This document shows, piece by piece, positions 50,761 to 59,166 of a stretch of DNA of 64,000 bases. A program made the position numbers and the translations under genes. The notes under the pieces are model-generated. The model was given only the letters and a program-made list of their open reading frames with translations. It did not search any database and had not been told where the DNA came from. The DNA comes from Bacillus pumilus (lineage in GTDB: Bacteria; Bacillota; Bacilli; Bacillales; Bacillaceae), in the NCBI RefSeq assembly GCF_024498355.1, contig NZ_CP101834.1, forward strand, positions 21,179 through 85,178, given 5' to 3'. Position 1 is the first letter of the stretch; each line of letters begins with the position of its first letter.

Positions 50761-51016
50761 TTTCCTAGACTATCAGCTATTCTGCTAGTTCGCTTGTTGT
50801 AAAAGTCAAGTAAAATATGAAAATACTGCGAAATTCTTTAAAAACCGAATGGTTTTTAAATACCTTTTTGAAACGGTTTTTGAGCATAATTCGTAATAAT
50901 TGTCAAGAGAACATAAATTGAAAAAATGTAAAGTGATTGTATATTTACTCGATGATATGTATACTTCGGTATATAATCATGTGTCCACACTGTGGGCTAT
51001 ATTAGGTGGTGTAGAG
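50761..51016. other. AT-rich non-coding stretch
   Basis: AAAACCGTTT-type inverted repeats around 50840-50880, and a likely plus-strand promoter TTGTAT-17-TATACT at about 50937-50964 for the gene at 51017. No other feature seen. Confidence 0.4.
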
Positions 51017-51193
51017 TTGAAGAAAAAAGGAGAATCCCCGATTATTAAGTTTAGAGCACCTACTTTAGAGCAAAGAATGCTTATTGACATAGTTAAACAC
51101 TATAATGATGTGAAAGATCCATTAAATTCGTATGATAAGTCTAAAATTTTGAGAATGTTAATTCGGAAAGAACATAGAGAAATATTTGAGTAG
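51017..51193 (+). CDS. Small hypothetical protein next to the origin candidate
   Basis: A 58-aa protein from the TTG behind TAGGTGGTG (reads MKKKGESPIIKFRAPTLEQR). It is basic with helices (MLIDIVKHYNDVKDPLNSYD, ILRMLIRKEHREIF). A longer reading from 50900 passes through the promoter and is rejected. Position suggests a copy-control or regulatory role, unproven. Confidence 0.55.
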   Translation: MKKKGESPIIKFRAPTLEQRMLIDIVKHYNDVKDPLNSYDKSKILRMLIRKEHREIFE

Positions 51194-51299
51194 TTAAGTA
51201 TTCCTGTTTTGTTAAAAAGTTCTTTTAAAATTATGGCATATTTGGGATAATCAGATCATCATAAATAGATTTTTAGGAGTCATTGGAAGGGGAAAAGGT

Positions 51300-52409
51300 A
51301 TGTTCTCTGCACAAAACAAAGCGTCTTCTGCCTATGTAGCCGAAATTATTAATGAATGGAACAATGCAATATCATTAGGATCGCGTGATGAATCACTAAA
51401 ATATCAAAATAAAGTTGAAAATTTGTTAGACATTATGGAGGATAGTATTGAAGTTGTTTCCTTCTTCATGTTAACTGATTATTATCATGGAACGGTCTTT
51501 AATGTGAAGGTGAATACTTCTGCGAACAGTTTGAAAAACATCTTCTCCGATGGTAATTTTGATTTATGGAGAGAATACTATAGTGTTTACTTTAAAGGGC
51601 TTATTGAATTTGAAAAAAAGCAATTTACTGAGGCAATTAATTATTATGATTTAGCAGAACAAAAGTTAAGTGTAATACCTGGAGCTGATGAATTAAAGTT
51701 TGCTGATTTCCATTATAAAATTGCTGAAGCTTATTATCAAATCGATCAATATTTATTTTCAATTAGTCATGTAGAAGAAGCCAGGAAAATATTTTTAAAA
51801 CATAAAGAATTTCAATATGAGGCAACTGAATGTGGAATATTAATTGGAGCGAACATGTATGATATGAAACGTTTTGAAGCAGCCCACAAAAATTATCAAG
51901 AAGCCTTGACCGAAGCAAAACGTTTTAGATATGATAAACTTATCTCTAAAATTTACCACAATCTTGGGTTGATTCATTGGCAACAAGAAGAAATGGATAA
52001 GGCAATCGCGTATTTTAAAAAGGCCCTAGAGGACGAAATTTTTGAGAAGAAATATGGTGTTCAACCAGTTTATATGATGTCTTGGATATTGTATGGATTG
52101 GGTGACAGAAAAGAAGCGTTTAAGCTGTATGAGGTTGGTAAAAAGAAAGCAGAGGAAACTAATAATACGGAATTTATGGCAAAACTAAATATTCTGTACC
52201 ATACTTATGAACAAACAGATGTCAGCAAAATATTGACTGAACTATCTGTTTTAGAAGATTTAAACACATGGCCGGATTATTCAGAAATCACTGTGCGTAC
52301 AGCTAGTTATTTCGAGGAAAATTCGGATATTCTAATGAGCCATAAGTTCCTTAAACTCCACGCTTTTGCCAATACTCAAATAAAAAAAATTACGGAGGCG
52401 TTAGCATGA
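51300..52409 (+). CDS. rap: Rap family TPR regulator of the conjugation switch
   Basis: A 369-aa Rap protein with N-terminal helices (VAEIINEWNNAISLGSRDES) and TPR units (YYDLAEQKLSVIPGADELKF, YHNLGLIHWQQEEMDKAIAY), overlapped by phr and followed by a convergent XRE repressor gene. In pLS20 the Rap in this position relieves repression of the conjugation operon by binding the Rco repressor, and Phr inhibits Rap. The same circuit is the natural reading here. Confidence 0.93.
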   Translation: MFSAQNKASSAYVAEIINEWNNAISLGSRDESLKYQNKVENLLDIMEDSIEVVSFFMLTDYYHGTVFNVKVNTSANSLKNIFSDGNFDLWREYYSVYFKGLIEFEKKQFTEAINYYDLAEQKLSVIPGADELKFADFHYKIAEAYYQIDQYLFSISHVEEARKIFLKHKEFQYEATECGILIGANMYDMKRFEAAHKNYQEALTEAKRFRYDKLISKIYHNLGLIHWQQEEMDKAIAYFKKALEDEIFEKKYGVQPVYMMSWILYGLGDRKEAFKLYEVGKKKAEETNNTEFMAKLNILYHTYEQTDVSKILTELSVLEDLNTWPDYSEITVRTASYFEENSDILMSHKFLKLHAFANTQIKKITEALA

Positions 52410-52522
52410 AGAATTTGAAAAATGTTCTTTTAGCGGTAAGTGCTGCAGCTGTCATTACTGTACTCACGAATGCGTATTTATATCAAGAACAGATTCAAGT
52501 TGCAGTGAAGGCAATTACTTGA
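52406..52522 (+). CDS. phr: Phr signalling peptide precursor
   Basis: A 38-aa precursor overlapping rap by 4 nt, behind ACGGAGGCG. It has an export signal (KNLKNVLLAVSAAAVITVLT) and a short C-terminus QIQVAVKAIT. The C-terminal VKAIT fits the Phr pentapeptide pattern (basic second residue, final Thr) and is the likely mature signal; inference only. It differs from the DKVIT proposed for the first cassette, so the two systems could be separate. Confidence 0.8.
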   Translation: MKNLKNVLLAVSAAAVITVLTNAYLYQEQIQVAVKAIT

Positions 52523-52605
52523 ATTTGTTCTTGACTCTCTTTATGAATTAATTATAATGGGTAGTGAAGACTATTACAATAGTCCCTGTTGTATATTTAA
52601 AACTT

Positions 52606-52639
52606 GGCTAACTGTCTTTGTGATAGTTAGTCCTTTTTA
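52606..52639. terminator. Terminator between phr and the repressor gene
   Basis: GGCTAACT and AGTTAGTCC arms followed by TTTTT on plus. The convergent repressor gene ends inside it. Confidence 0.7.
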
Positions 52640-53013
52640 TTTGATCCATTCAGATAGTGATAAGCGTTCTTAATTCTTAATAACTCAATATATTTTATAA
52701 CATCTTTAATATCACTCTCACTTAAACCTGTGACATTGAATTCTCTTATACGAGTTGATCCATTATCCAATTCAATAGCGTCTTGTGCAGGAGAATCATC
52801 AAATCTAAAAATGTTTAACAAGTCTCTATTTGGTATCTCTAATGCAGTTCCTATTTTCTTAATAGTTTTATATGCAGGTTTTTTTTGTCCAGATTCTAAC
52901 ATTGAGATATAAGAAACTGACAATCCTGTTTCTGAAGCTAGTTGCGTTTTTGTCCACTTTTTCTCTTTTCTTTTTTCCTCAACTATTTTTGCAAAATCAA
53001 ATTCTTCATCCAA
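52627..53013 (-). CDS. XRE-family repressor, Rco-like
   Basis: A 128-aa protein with a classical N-terminal helix-turn-helix (KKWTKTQLASETGLSVSYISM then LESGQKKP) and a C-terminal helical oligomerisation part (LSESDIKDVIKYIELLRIKN). Its position, divergent from the conjugation operon with symmetrical TTCAC..GTGAA sites between, corresponds to rco of pLS20, although that protein is longer (about 170 aa). It probably represses conjugation and is counteracted by the adjacent Rap. Confidence 0.85.
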   Translation of the reverse strand: MDEEFDFAKIVEEKRKEKKWTKTQLASETGLSVSYISMLESGQKKPAYKTIKKIGTALEIPNRDLLNIFRFDDSPAQDAIELDNGSTRIREFNVTGLSESDIKDVIKYIELLRIKNAYHYLNGSNKKD

Positions 53014-53062
53014 TTTCGGTACACCTCATTCACCTTTGATTGAGTTAATAATTCCAGCAAAA

Positions 53063-53120
53063 TTTCACTAGTGGTGAAAAAATTCACTTTTAGTGAAAAA
53101 AGTTCTTTACTAAAGTGAAA
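53063..53120. promoter_or_regulatory. Operator cluster of the conjugation repressor
   Basis: Three similar palindromic sites: TTTCACTAGTGGTGAAA (53063), TTCACTTTTAGTGAA (53083) and TTTACTAAAGTGAAA (53106). All are built on AGTGAAA/TTTCACT. The pLS20 repressor is known to bind CAGTGAAA repeats, so the agreement is good. Confidence 0.75.
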
Positions 53121-53134
53121 AATAGTGCTAATAT
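53106..53134 (+). promoter_or_regulatory. Probable main conjugation promoter (Pc-like)
   Basis: TTTACT (53106-53111), a 17-nt spacer and TAATAT (53129-53134). The -35 lies within the third operator, so repressor binding would block it. Confidence 0.55.
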
Positions 53135-53520
53135 ACAATCAAAGCTAATCTTGGTAATCTTTATAGTAGTTGGGTATAATTATCTATTGGCGTAGATAGT
53201 TTTAATAATACTGACACGGGATTACTACATAATAATATACTTTTTTGAGAAATTTTACAATTTTTCTGTATTAATTAGGAAAACATAACAAAAAAAGGGC
53301 GATCAATAAAAAGGCTGGTAACCAATTTATTGATATAGCTCACAAAAACAGTGGCATCTGTTGAGTGAACTTGCCCCATTGTTGTATTAGACATACAACA
53401 CTACCCACTATAATTATTTTTAATTACTTTGTCTAGTGTGTAGTTATATGTTTGTCTTTACAATTTTTGGAGCTGTCAGTCATTATGCCTGGCAGCTTTT
53501 TTATTTAAGGAGGATCTTTT
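53135..53520 (+). promoter_or_regulatory. Long leader of the conjugation operon with an internal terminator
   Basis: A 386-nt untranslated leader. It includes GTTGTAT..ATACAAC (53383-53402) and, just before the first gene, an intrinsic terminator: GCTGTCAG and CTGGCAGC arms followed by TTTTTTATTT (53471-53504). A terminator in the leader of a very long operon points to regulated readthrough. pLS20-family operons use a bipartite protein/RNA antitermination system (ConAn) encoded at this place. Confidence 0.7.
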
Positions 53521-54054
53521 GTGAAAAAGAAAAATGCAAAAATGATGGATCTTGAAATGACAACTAAAGATATAACTACAATTGGAAAGTCTATCAAAAC
53601 ATTTGATGGTAACGTCTATGAGGTCTGTGGAACAAGTGTTGTTAATAGTATAACAAAAACCATTAGACCGATAAGTGAAATTTTTAGGTATGTTAGAAAT
53701 GTGAAGAATGAAGATGGGATTATAATTGCAAAAAGAAAGAACAAACATAGTAAGCTTTGCTTCACTACCGAAATTATTAGAAAACCTCAAAATCGTCGGG
53801 GGCATTCTGGATCTCGTGATTTAATGTTCATAGCAACATCGTCCAGTATACGTAAGGCACCAAAACCTAATCGTAACTGTCGCGCTAAAGAAGTTGGAAT
53901 CCTGCTAGAAGAAACTGTTTTTGATAGCAAATCGAAACTTCAACAAGAATTAAATAAAGCTGGTGCAAAAAAAGTGTCATTCTATGAAACATCAGTTGGT
54001 ACTGTAGTTGTAGCTGATCCGTATAGTTTGCTAGCTGAGTATAAGAAAAAGTAA
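53521..54054 (+). CDS. First gene of the conjugation operon, candidate antitermination protein
   Basis: A 177-aa basic protein starting GTG behind AAGGAGGATC. Rich in Lys/Arg with small beta-strand segments (IIAKRKNKHSKLCFTTEIIR, VSFYETSVGTVVVADPYSLL). No known nucleic-acid motif is recognised. It is first in the operon, directly behind a leader terminator, exactly where pLS20-type plasmids encode the ConAn antiterminator. That position and the several downstream terminators make this the leading hypothesis; sequence alone does not prove it. Confidence 0.55.
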   Translation: MKKKNAKMMDLEMTTKDITTIGKSIKTFDGNVYEVCGTSVVNSITKTIRPISEIFRYVRNVKNEDGIIIAKRKNKHSKLCFTTEIIRKPQNRRGHSGSRDLMFIATSSSIRKAPKPNRNCRAKEVGILLEETVFDSKSKLQQELNKAGAKKVSFYETSVGTVVVADPYSLLAEYKKK

Positions 54055-54388
54055 TCTTTAGATCTTTAAGAACACCAGGGTTTGCACGTTTGTTAATGAA
54101 CTCTATGTTTATTAACGATTAATTGAATATTAGGATTTGCCCTCCTCCAATGGTATAACAGCCATGCAATACTGTTGGGTTAATATTCTTCTTGCTACGA
54201 GTTAATAGATAGCAAGTTTGGCGGACATTGTCAGATTTACTTTTTGGTAAATACTTTGCTGGCATAGAGTTGGTGAGTTACAACTGCTATAAACTCACAA
54301 AAATCGGGCTTACAATCATTAATAAACGTGTGTACCTTGCTTTTTTATAGTAAAATAAAGGTAAAAAATAGCAAAGGGGATTGTTACT
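54055..54388 (+). other. 334-nt non-coding interval inside the operon
   Basis: No supported gene. Short stems such as GCTA..TAGC (54198-54212) and AGTTGGTGAGTTACAACT (54267-54284) suggest RNA structure. It may contain the RNA part of an antitermination system or an internal regulatory element. Confidence 0.4.
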
Positions 54389-55441
54389 GTGCGTTCTAAA
54401 ACAAAAAAATGGATTGTAATTTCATCGTTATGCGTGCTGACAATTGGCAGCGTTGGTGCTGCTATTAGTTTCAAGGCAGCGGAAGCTAGGACGAAAGCTG
54501 CTGAAGCAAAAGTACAAGAACAAGCTGCTACAAATTTATCACGTAAGGCTCATGAGGTTGTAGGGAGTCTTTTTAATTCAAAAACAAACACTCTAGCAAA
54601 AAATGTTACATTGAAAGATATTAAAAGTTCAAGAAATAAAGTAGAAAAACTATCAGATCAGAATGAAAAGAAGAATCTGATAGAAAGGTTAGATTATGCG
54701 ACACATCTTTTTAATGCAGAAACATCAATTGATAAAATCATTAAGAAGGGTGTCATAGTCACCGGCATTAATTCAGAAAAAATAAATAGTGCAGAAAAAG
54801 CAGTGCAAAAAATTGACGCATTTGACCATAAGGTATTCAAGGAGCTTTTCTCAAAAATTAAAGAAGCGATCAAACAAGTAAACTTCATTGAAAAGACCGA
54901 AACTCAATTAAAAAAGGTGAAAACAAAAAAAGAATATGATCAAGTAAAACAACGAATCTCTAAAGTGAAAAACAAGGAGTTTCAAGATAAATTAAAATCT
55001 AAATTGAAAAAGGTTGAAAAATCAGTAGTTAACCCAAAAACTCGTCAAGATGGGTCTTCTCCTAGCAAAGCTCATCCTAATGATAATAAGCAAGAAAAAT
55101 CAGTTTCAAATAATGACGTTTATAAAGAACCTAATTCTGGTGCAAGCAATAAAAAGAATTACTCACCATCATCTGGAACTTCTAGAGGGTCAGATGGTCC
55201 GAGTTCATATAGAAATAATTCAAATTCAAGTAATTCTAACAAACCTATTCAAAAATCAAAACCAAGTCAGAATAATGCTAATAAGAATGTAAGTAAGCCA
55301 AAGACTGATTCACACTCAAACAATAATAAACAAGATTCTATTAACAATTTCGTCAATGATTTTAATTCAGGCAACTATGAGAAGACTGGATCCGGTAATA
55401 ATGGTACAGGTAATAACTATGATGTATATGAGAAAAAATAG
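54389..55441 (+). CDS. Membrane-anchored coiled-coil protein
   Basis: A 350-aa protein from GTG behind AAAGGGGATTG. An N-terminal membrane segment (WIVISSLCVLTIGSVGAAIS) is followed by about 200 residues of lysine-rich coiled coil (QLKKVKTKKEYDQVKQRISK) and a Ser/Asn/Lys-rich low-complexity C-terminal third. It would extend through the cell wall from the membrane. A structural or wall-spanning role in the transfer apparatus is plausible. No defined family. Confidence 0.65.
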   Translation: MRSKTKKWIVISSLCVLTIGSVGAAISFKAAEARTKAAEAKVQEQAATNLSRKAHEVVGSLFNSKTNTLAKNVTLKDIKSSRNKVEKLSDQNEKKNLIERLDYATHLFNAETSIDKIIKKGVIVTGINSEKINSAEKAVQKIDAFDHKVFKELFSKIKEAIKQVNFIEKTETQLKKVKTKKEYDQVKQRISKVKNKEFQDKLKSKLKKVEKSVVNPKTRQDGSSPSKAHPNDNKQEKSVSNNDVYKEPNSGASNKKNYSPSSGTSRGSDGPSSYRNNSNSSNSNKPIQKSKPSQNNANKNVSKPKTDSHSNNNKQDSINNFVNDFNSGNYEKTGSGNNGTGNNYDVYEKK

Positions 55442-55461
55442 TTTAGTTGGGATGATACGGA

Positions 55462-55929
55462 GTGATCGTTCTAGAAAAATTCAAGCCAATAATTAACTTC
55501 ATCTTAAAATTTAGACAAACAGCAATAAATGTCTTAACAATATTTCATTGGTCATTGGTCATATTGTCAATAAGTGCAATCTTCATCATTCCAACTTTAG
55601 GGTACGGAGAAAGCATGATAGAAAGCTACAATCAATGGTACGTGGTAATAACATCAACGATTCCAATTTTTTTAGCTCTAATAGCTTTTAAAATATGTAT
55701 GGATAGATTAGAGGGACGGAAATTGACGTTGAAAAAGGTTATGTATCTAATTGGTTCTCTTTTATTAACATATAATGTGATATTTCAATTAGGTACTGCG
55801 AAATCATTAACCGGTAACTTCATGGTCGCTGTTTACGTTATTTTGATAACGTTGCTACTGTATTTAATAATTTGGTTGTGTGATTTAATTCTTCATGCTT
55901 GGGAATTTTTGGAGGCAACGCGTGGTTAA
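55462..55929 (+). CDS. Four-span membrane protein
   Basis: A 155-aa protein from GTG (weak start context). Predicted membrane segments lie at about 28-48, 60-80, 95-113 and 120-145, with short loops. No recognised family. It belongs to the conjugation operon by position and is followed by an intrinsic terminator. Confidence 0.6.
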   Translation: MIVLEKFKPIINFILKFRQTAINVLTIFHWSLVILSISAIFIIPTLGYGESMIESYNQWYVVITSTIPIFLALIAFKICMDRLEGRKLTLKKVMYLIGSLLLTYNVIFQLGTAKSLTGNFMVAVYVILITLLLYLIIWLCDLILHAWEFLEATRG

Positions 55930-55941
55930 TATGTAAGGCAA

Positions 55942-55968
55942 AAAGAGTCTAATTTTAGGCTCTTTTTT
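55942..55968 (+). terminator. Intrinsic terminator inside the conjugation operon
   Basis: AAGAGTCT and AGGCTCTT arms followed by TTTTCTTTTTT. No new promoter is evident behind it, so transcription of later genes requires readthrough. Confidence 0.75.
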
Positions 55969-56006
55969 CTTTTTTAAAAACGTATGAAGAAAGGTGGTGA
56001 GAACAA

Positions 56007-56201
56007 ATGATGGGAATGTTGGCTCTCTCTCAATTGCTCTTGTTAAAACAACAGGCAAAAAAAAAGGGATCATCAATTATTGTAATCGATCCAGCAGGAG
56101 AATTAGAAGGTAGAAAGCAAGATTTAAGTTTAACTGAACAGCAAAGAGAAATTCTGGTCAAAGCCATTAACTTATTTGAAAAGAAACGAAAGGATGTTTA
56201 G
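56007..56201 (+). CDS. Small protein of the conjugation operon
   Basis: A 64-aa protein behind AAAGGTGGTGAG. The N-terminal hydrophobic patch (MLALSQLLLL) is short for a membrane span; the rest is charged (LTEQQREILVKAINLFEKKR). It ends 5 nt before the adhesin gene. Function unknown. Confidence 0.55.
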   Translation: MMGMLALSQLLLLKQQAKKKGSSIIVIDPAGELEGRKQDLSLTEQQREILVKAINLFEKKRKDV

Positions 56202-56206
56202 AAACA

Positions 56207-58507
56207 ATGGGAAGACAAAACATCGGCTATTTCTTTGCCATTACAACATTTTCAATCGTTTTAACAGTCTTATTTTTGTTTAGTAATGCAGATAGTGCAG
56301 CAGCAGCTAGAGCAGAAGCAAAAGGCCCATATTCATGGACTGATCCAGGTGGCATCACTCACAGTACCGCATTAATCAAAATAGGCGATAATATCGTTTT
56401 CTGTATTGATCCTGATATACCAGCACCATATGGAGGACACAATTATAAATCAGGCGAACGACAGTATGATGATGCTGTGAAAGCTATCCTATATTATGGT
56501 TATGGAGGTGACGGGAATGAGCTTGGAAACACAATGACAGATATGGTTAAGACTTATGTGGCTTTGAATAACTGGAAAAGTGGTAAAAGGACTCAAAGCA
56601 CATACAGTAACCAAGATAAAGAAGTTTGGTCGTTGATTCAACACGCAAAGCGCGGTGATGCACCTAGTTACCAGGTTAGTTTTCAGAAGAAGAATTTAAA
56701 GACTACTTTGAATGGAGAGAATCAAAAATCAGAAGTGAACAAGCTTCAAGGTAAAGGATCTGTAACATTAGAATTACCCAAAGAAGTGACCATAAACATA
56801 AATGGTAATAAGAAAACCGGTGGTAAGGTTACTATTAAGGATGGACAGAGTTTTTATTTTACTGCCCCTTTAAATTATGGTTCGACCTTTAAAACTGGCA
56901 ATGTCAATGGGAAATATAATGAATTAGCTTCGCTATTATACATGCCTAATTCAACGAACTACCAGCGTTTAATGGGTAGTGTATTGGTAGTGGATCCTAT
57001 AGTTTCAGCTGGCTTTAGTGTTGAGTTTGAGAAACGCCAATCAACACTAACCGTAGAACACCGTGACATTTATGATAACACTCTTCTGGAAAGCAAAAAT
57101 GAATTGAAGACGATCGGTACCAAATATAAATATCAAAGCTATAAAGAGATTAAGAAGAATAATAATGTATATGTACCTGTCAAAAAAGAGATTAAAGAAG
57201 GAACTGTTGGGGTTAATAATAAAAAAATAGTCTTTTATTATAACTTAAAAAGGGATGTAACTGTTTTACACAAGGATAACAGAGATAAGAGATTATTAAA
57301 GAAAGAGGTATATAGTAAGCTGCGAGGTGAAAAGTATTCTTATGGGCCAAAAACAGATTTGAAAAAGGGCGATTATACTTATCGGCCTATTAGGTCCGAT
57401 AAGGTAGAAGGTCAAGTTGGTAGCAAGAATATAACAATCACTTTTTTTTATGACGTTCCTCTAATTAAATTAGAACTGAAAAAGCTTCAAATTTATACAG
57501 CAAAAGCAAATGCCGGCTTACCTGTTAAAGTACATTTAGGTAAGGTAAACATATACCCAAATGATACTCCAGGAATGAATGACACAAATATCAACTTGAA
57601 TCTATATCAAGGTGAACAAAAGTTAGCAAGTAAAGAATTCACAGCAAAAGACATACCGAAGTTAGTGGAATTTAAGATTGATTCAAAAAACTTAAAAATC
57701 AACTCAAATAAGCCTTACACGGTGAAATTAGAAGGATTTAACCAAAATGATATAGATGTACTAACCAACGCATCAAGCTTAACTACACATGGTTTTACGA
57801 GTTCTGAGAGGGTAATTACTGCAACTTCTGAAGAAAATACTAGAGTGAGTGAAAAAGCTGTTGTAATGACTGAAATCACTCCTACCACTAAAGAAAAGAG
57901 ATATTACGAAATTTTCAGGTTTGTTCTATCTGATATACCTACCATGAAGACTGGATATGGGTTTGAAAAAGAATTTGAGTACACTTACCAAAATGAAATA
58001 GGACAAAAATTTAGGGATGGAGATTTTCATTTCAATGTACCTTCTAAACTTATAGATAGTTACTTGAAATATGATAAAAGCAAGGTGCCATTTGAAAAAA
58101 TCAAGGAAACCTCACAGAACGAAGGAAATGTTATAACAACGACATCTTTATATGCTTTACCGAAAGTGTATGTCGAAAGAATGACTGGAAATTTATTTTC
58201 AAGCAAGGACAATGATCCAAGATTGAAACATGAATTAATCGATGGTGGCAGAAAATTTTATCTCCCTATCTGGTTGGAACTGGGCGATTATAAAGTTATT
58301 ACTGAATCAAACAAACTAGGTGTAAACCAAGTAATGTTTGAGATTTATGACAATATAAACGTCAAAGCTTCTATGTATGCAACAAAAGATTCTGAAACTG
58401 TTGATGACGATGAAATTCTTTTGCACCCTGTAAACGGAGACAATCCATTTCCTTCAGGTTTACCTGATGGTTGGACAAACGATGATATTAAATGGATTAC
58501 AAAATAA
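56207..58507 (+). CDS. Thioester-domain surface adhesin with MucBP-like repeats
   Basis: A 766-aa secreted protein. Signal peptide in residues 1-34. The thioester (TQXA-type) domain is at about 40-270, with the expected pair Cys-66 (IVFCIDPDIPAP) and Gln-145 (WSLIQHAK), which form an internal Cys-Gln thioester able to bond covalently to a target. Two MucBP-like repeats follow (about 285-350 and 350-425), then a long beta-rich region. No LPXTG motif or transmembrane anchor at the end. It probably binds recipient cells or surfaces during mating. Encoded within the transfer operon before the pilus motor genes. Confidence 0.85.
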   Translation: MGRQNIGYFFAITTFSIVLTVLFLFSNADSAAAARAEAKGPYSWTDPGGITHSTALIKIGDNIVFCIDPDIPAPYGGHNYKSGERQYDDAVKAILYYGYGGDGNELGNTMTDMVKTYVALNNWKSGKRTQSTYSNQDKEVWSLIQHAKRGDAPSYQVSFQKKNLKTTLNGENQKSEVNKLQGKGSVTLELPKEVTININGNKKTGGKVTIKDGQSFYFTAPLNYGSTFKTGNVNGKYNELASLLYMPNSTNYQRLMGSVLVVDPIVSAGFSVEFEKRQSTLTVEHRDIYDNTLLESKNELKTIGTKYKYQSYKEIKKNNNVYVPVKKEIKEGTVGVNNKKIVFYYNLKRDVTVLHKDNRDKRLLKKEVYSKLRGEKYSYGPKTDLKKGDYTYRPIRSDKVEGQVGSKNITITFFYDVPLIKLELKKLQIYTAKANAGLPVKVHLGKVNIYPNDTPGMNDTNINLNLYQGEQKLASKEFTAKDIPKLVEFKIDSKNLKINSNKPYTVKLEGFNQNDIDVLTNASSLTTHGFTSSERVITATSEENTRVSEKAVVMTEITPTTKEKRYYEIFRFVLSDIPTMKTGYGFEKEFEYTYQNEIGQKFRDGDFHFNVPSKLIDSYLKYDKSKVPFEKIKETSQNEGNVITTTSLYALPKVYVERMTGNLFSSKDNDPRLKHELIDGGRKFYLPIWLELGDYKVITESNKLGVNQVMFEIYDNINVKASMYATKDSETVDDDEILLHPVNGDNPFPSGLPDGWTNDDIKWITK

Positions 58508-58514
58508 AGTAACT

Positions 58515-58540
58515 AAGCCTCATTTCCAGTGAGGCTTTTT
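58515..58540 (+). terminator. Intrinsic terminator inside the conjugation operon
   Basis: GCCTCAT and GTGAGGC arms followed by TTTTT, just after the adhesin gene. Confidence 0.75.
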
Positions 58541-58566
58541 AAAATTTCAAAAGGTGGTTTTTAAAA

Positions 58567-58776
58567 ATGTACGAAGTATTTGCCAATCTGATTATTGATC
58601 ACAACCTAATCGTTCAAATTGTCGCAGCTGTGGTTTTATTATTTTCTATTGTACTGTTGGTTACTGCACCTAAGAAAAAGGAAAAGCAACGAGTTTCATA
58701 TAGAGTGCAATATGGTTTGTACACAATTGTTCTCGTTTTATTGAATGTTTTTATCTATTGGGTTGGTCATAGATGA
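58567..58776 (+). CDS. Small two-span membrane protein
   Basis: A 69-aa protein with two membrane segments (about 12-35 and 48-66) separated by a basic loop (APKKKEKQRVSYRV). RBS AAAGGTGG. It overlaps the next start by 4 nt. Position suggests a membrane component of the transfer apparatus. Confidence 0.6.
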   Translation: MYEVFANLIIDHNLIVQIVAAVVLLFSIVLLVTAPKKKEKQRVSYRVQYGLYTIVLVLLNVFIYWVGHR

Positions 58777-59156
58777 AACAAATAATAATTATTATTTTAA
58801 TTATTGTTGGTGCTGCAGGCTTAATTTTTTCCTTTACTTATGGAAAAGAGCACTTGCGATACAATTCAATGATGTCGGCAATTGATGAATCCATGCGGAT
58901 CGCATCGATAAAAAGCTTAGATAATAGCGCGAGGGTCAAAAGTGGAGAAGCGCGTATCTCTGAAGATATTTTTGAAAAAACGTTTAAAAAACAAATGAAA
59001 ATTAGTTCAAATTATAAAATTGATAATAAAAAATATCTGTTTGAGTATTTGAAAACTGATGATGGTGCTTTAAAGGCTATTAAAGTTGCTGTCTATGATG
59101 ATAAAGGTACGATGTACCCTAGAACTTATGTGGCAAATATCAGTAGCAAAAAGTAG
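58773..59156 (+). CDS. Pseudopilin-like or single-pass membrane protein
   Basis: A 127-aa protein with a strongly hydrophobic N-terminus (IIIIILIIVGAAGLIFSFTY) followed by a soluble domain (LEYLK-type strands, KVAVYDDKGTMYPRTYV). N-terminal helix plus globular domain is the layout of minor pilins in Tad-like systems, but no prepilin peptidase motif is obvious. Directly upstream of the TadA-like ATPase. Confidence 0.6.
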   Translation: MKQIIIIILIIVGAAGLIFSFTYGKEHLRYNSMMSAIDESMRIASIKSLDNSARVKSGEARISEDIFEKTFKKQMKISSNYKIDNKKYLFEYLKTDDGALKAIKVAVYDDKGTMYPRTYVANISSKK

Positions 59157-59166
59157 GGAGGAAGAA

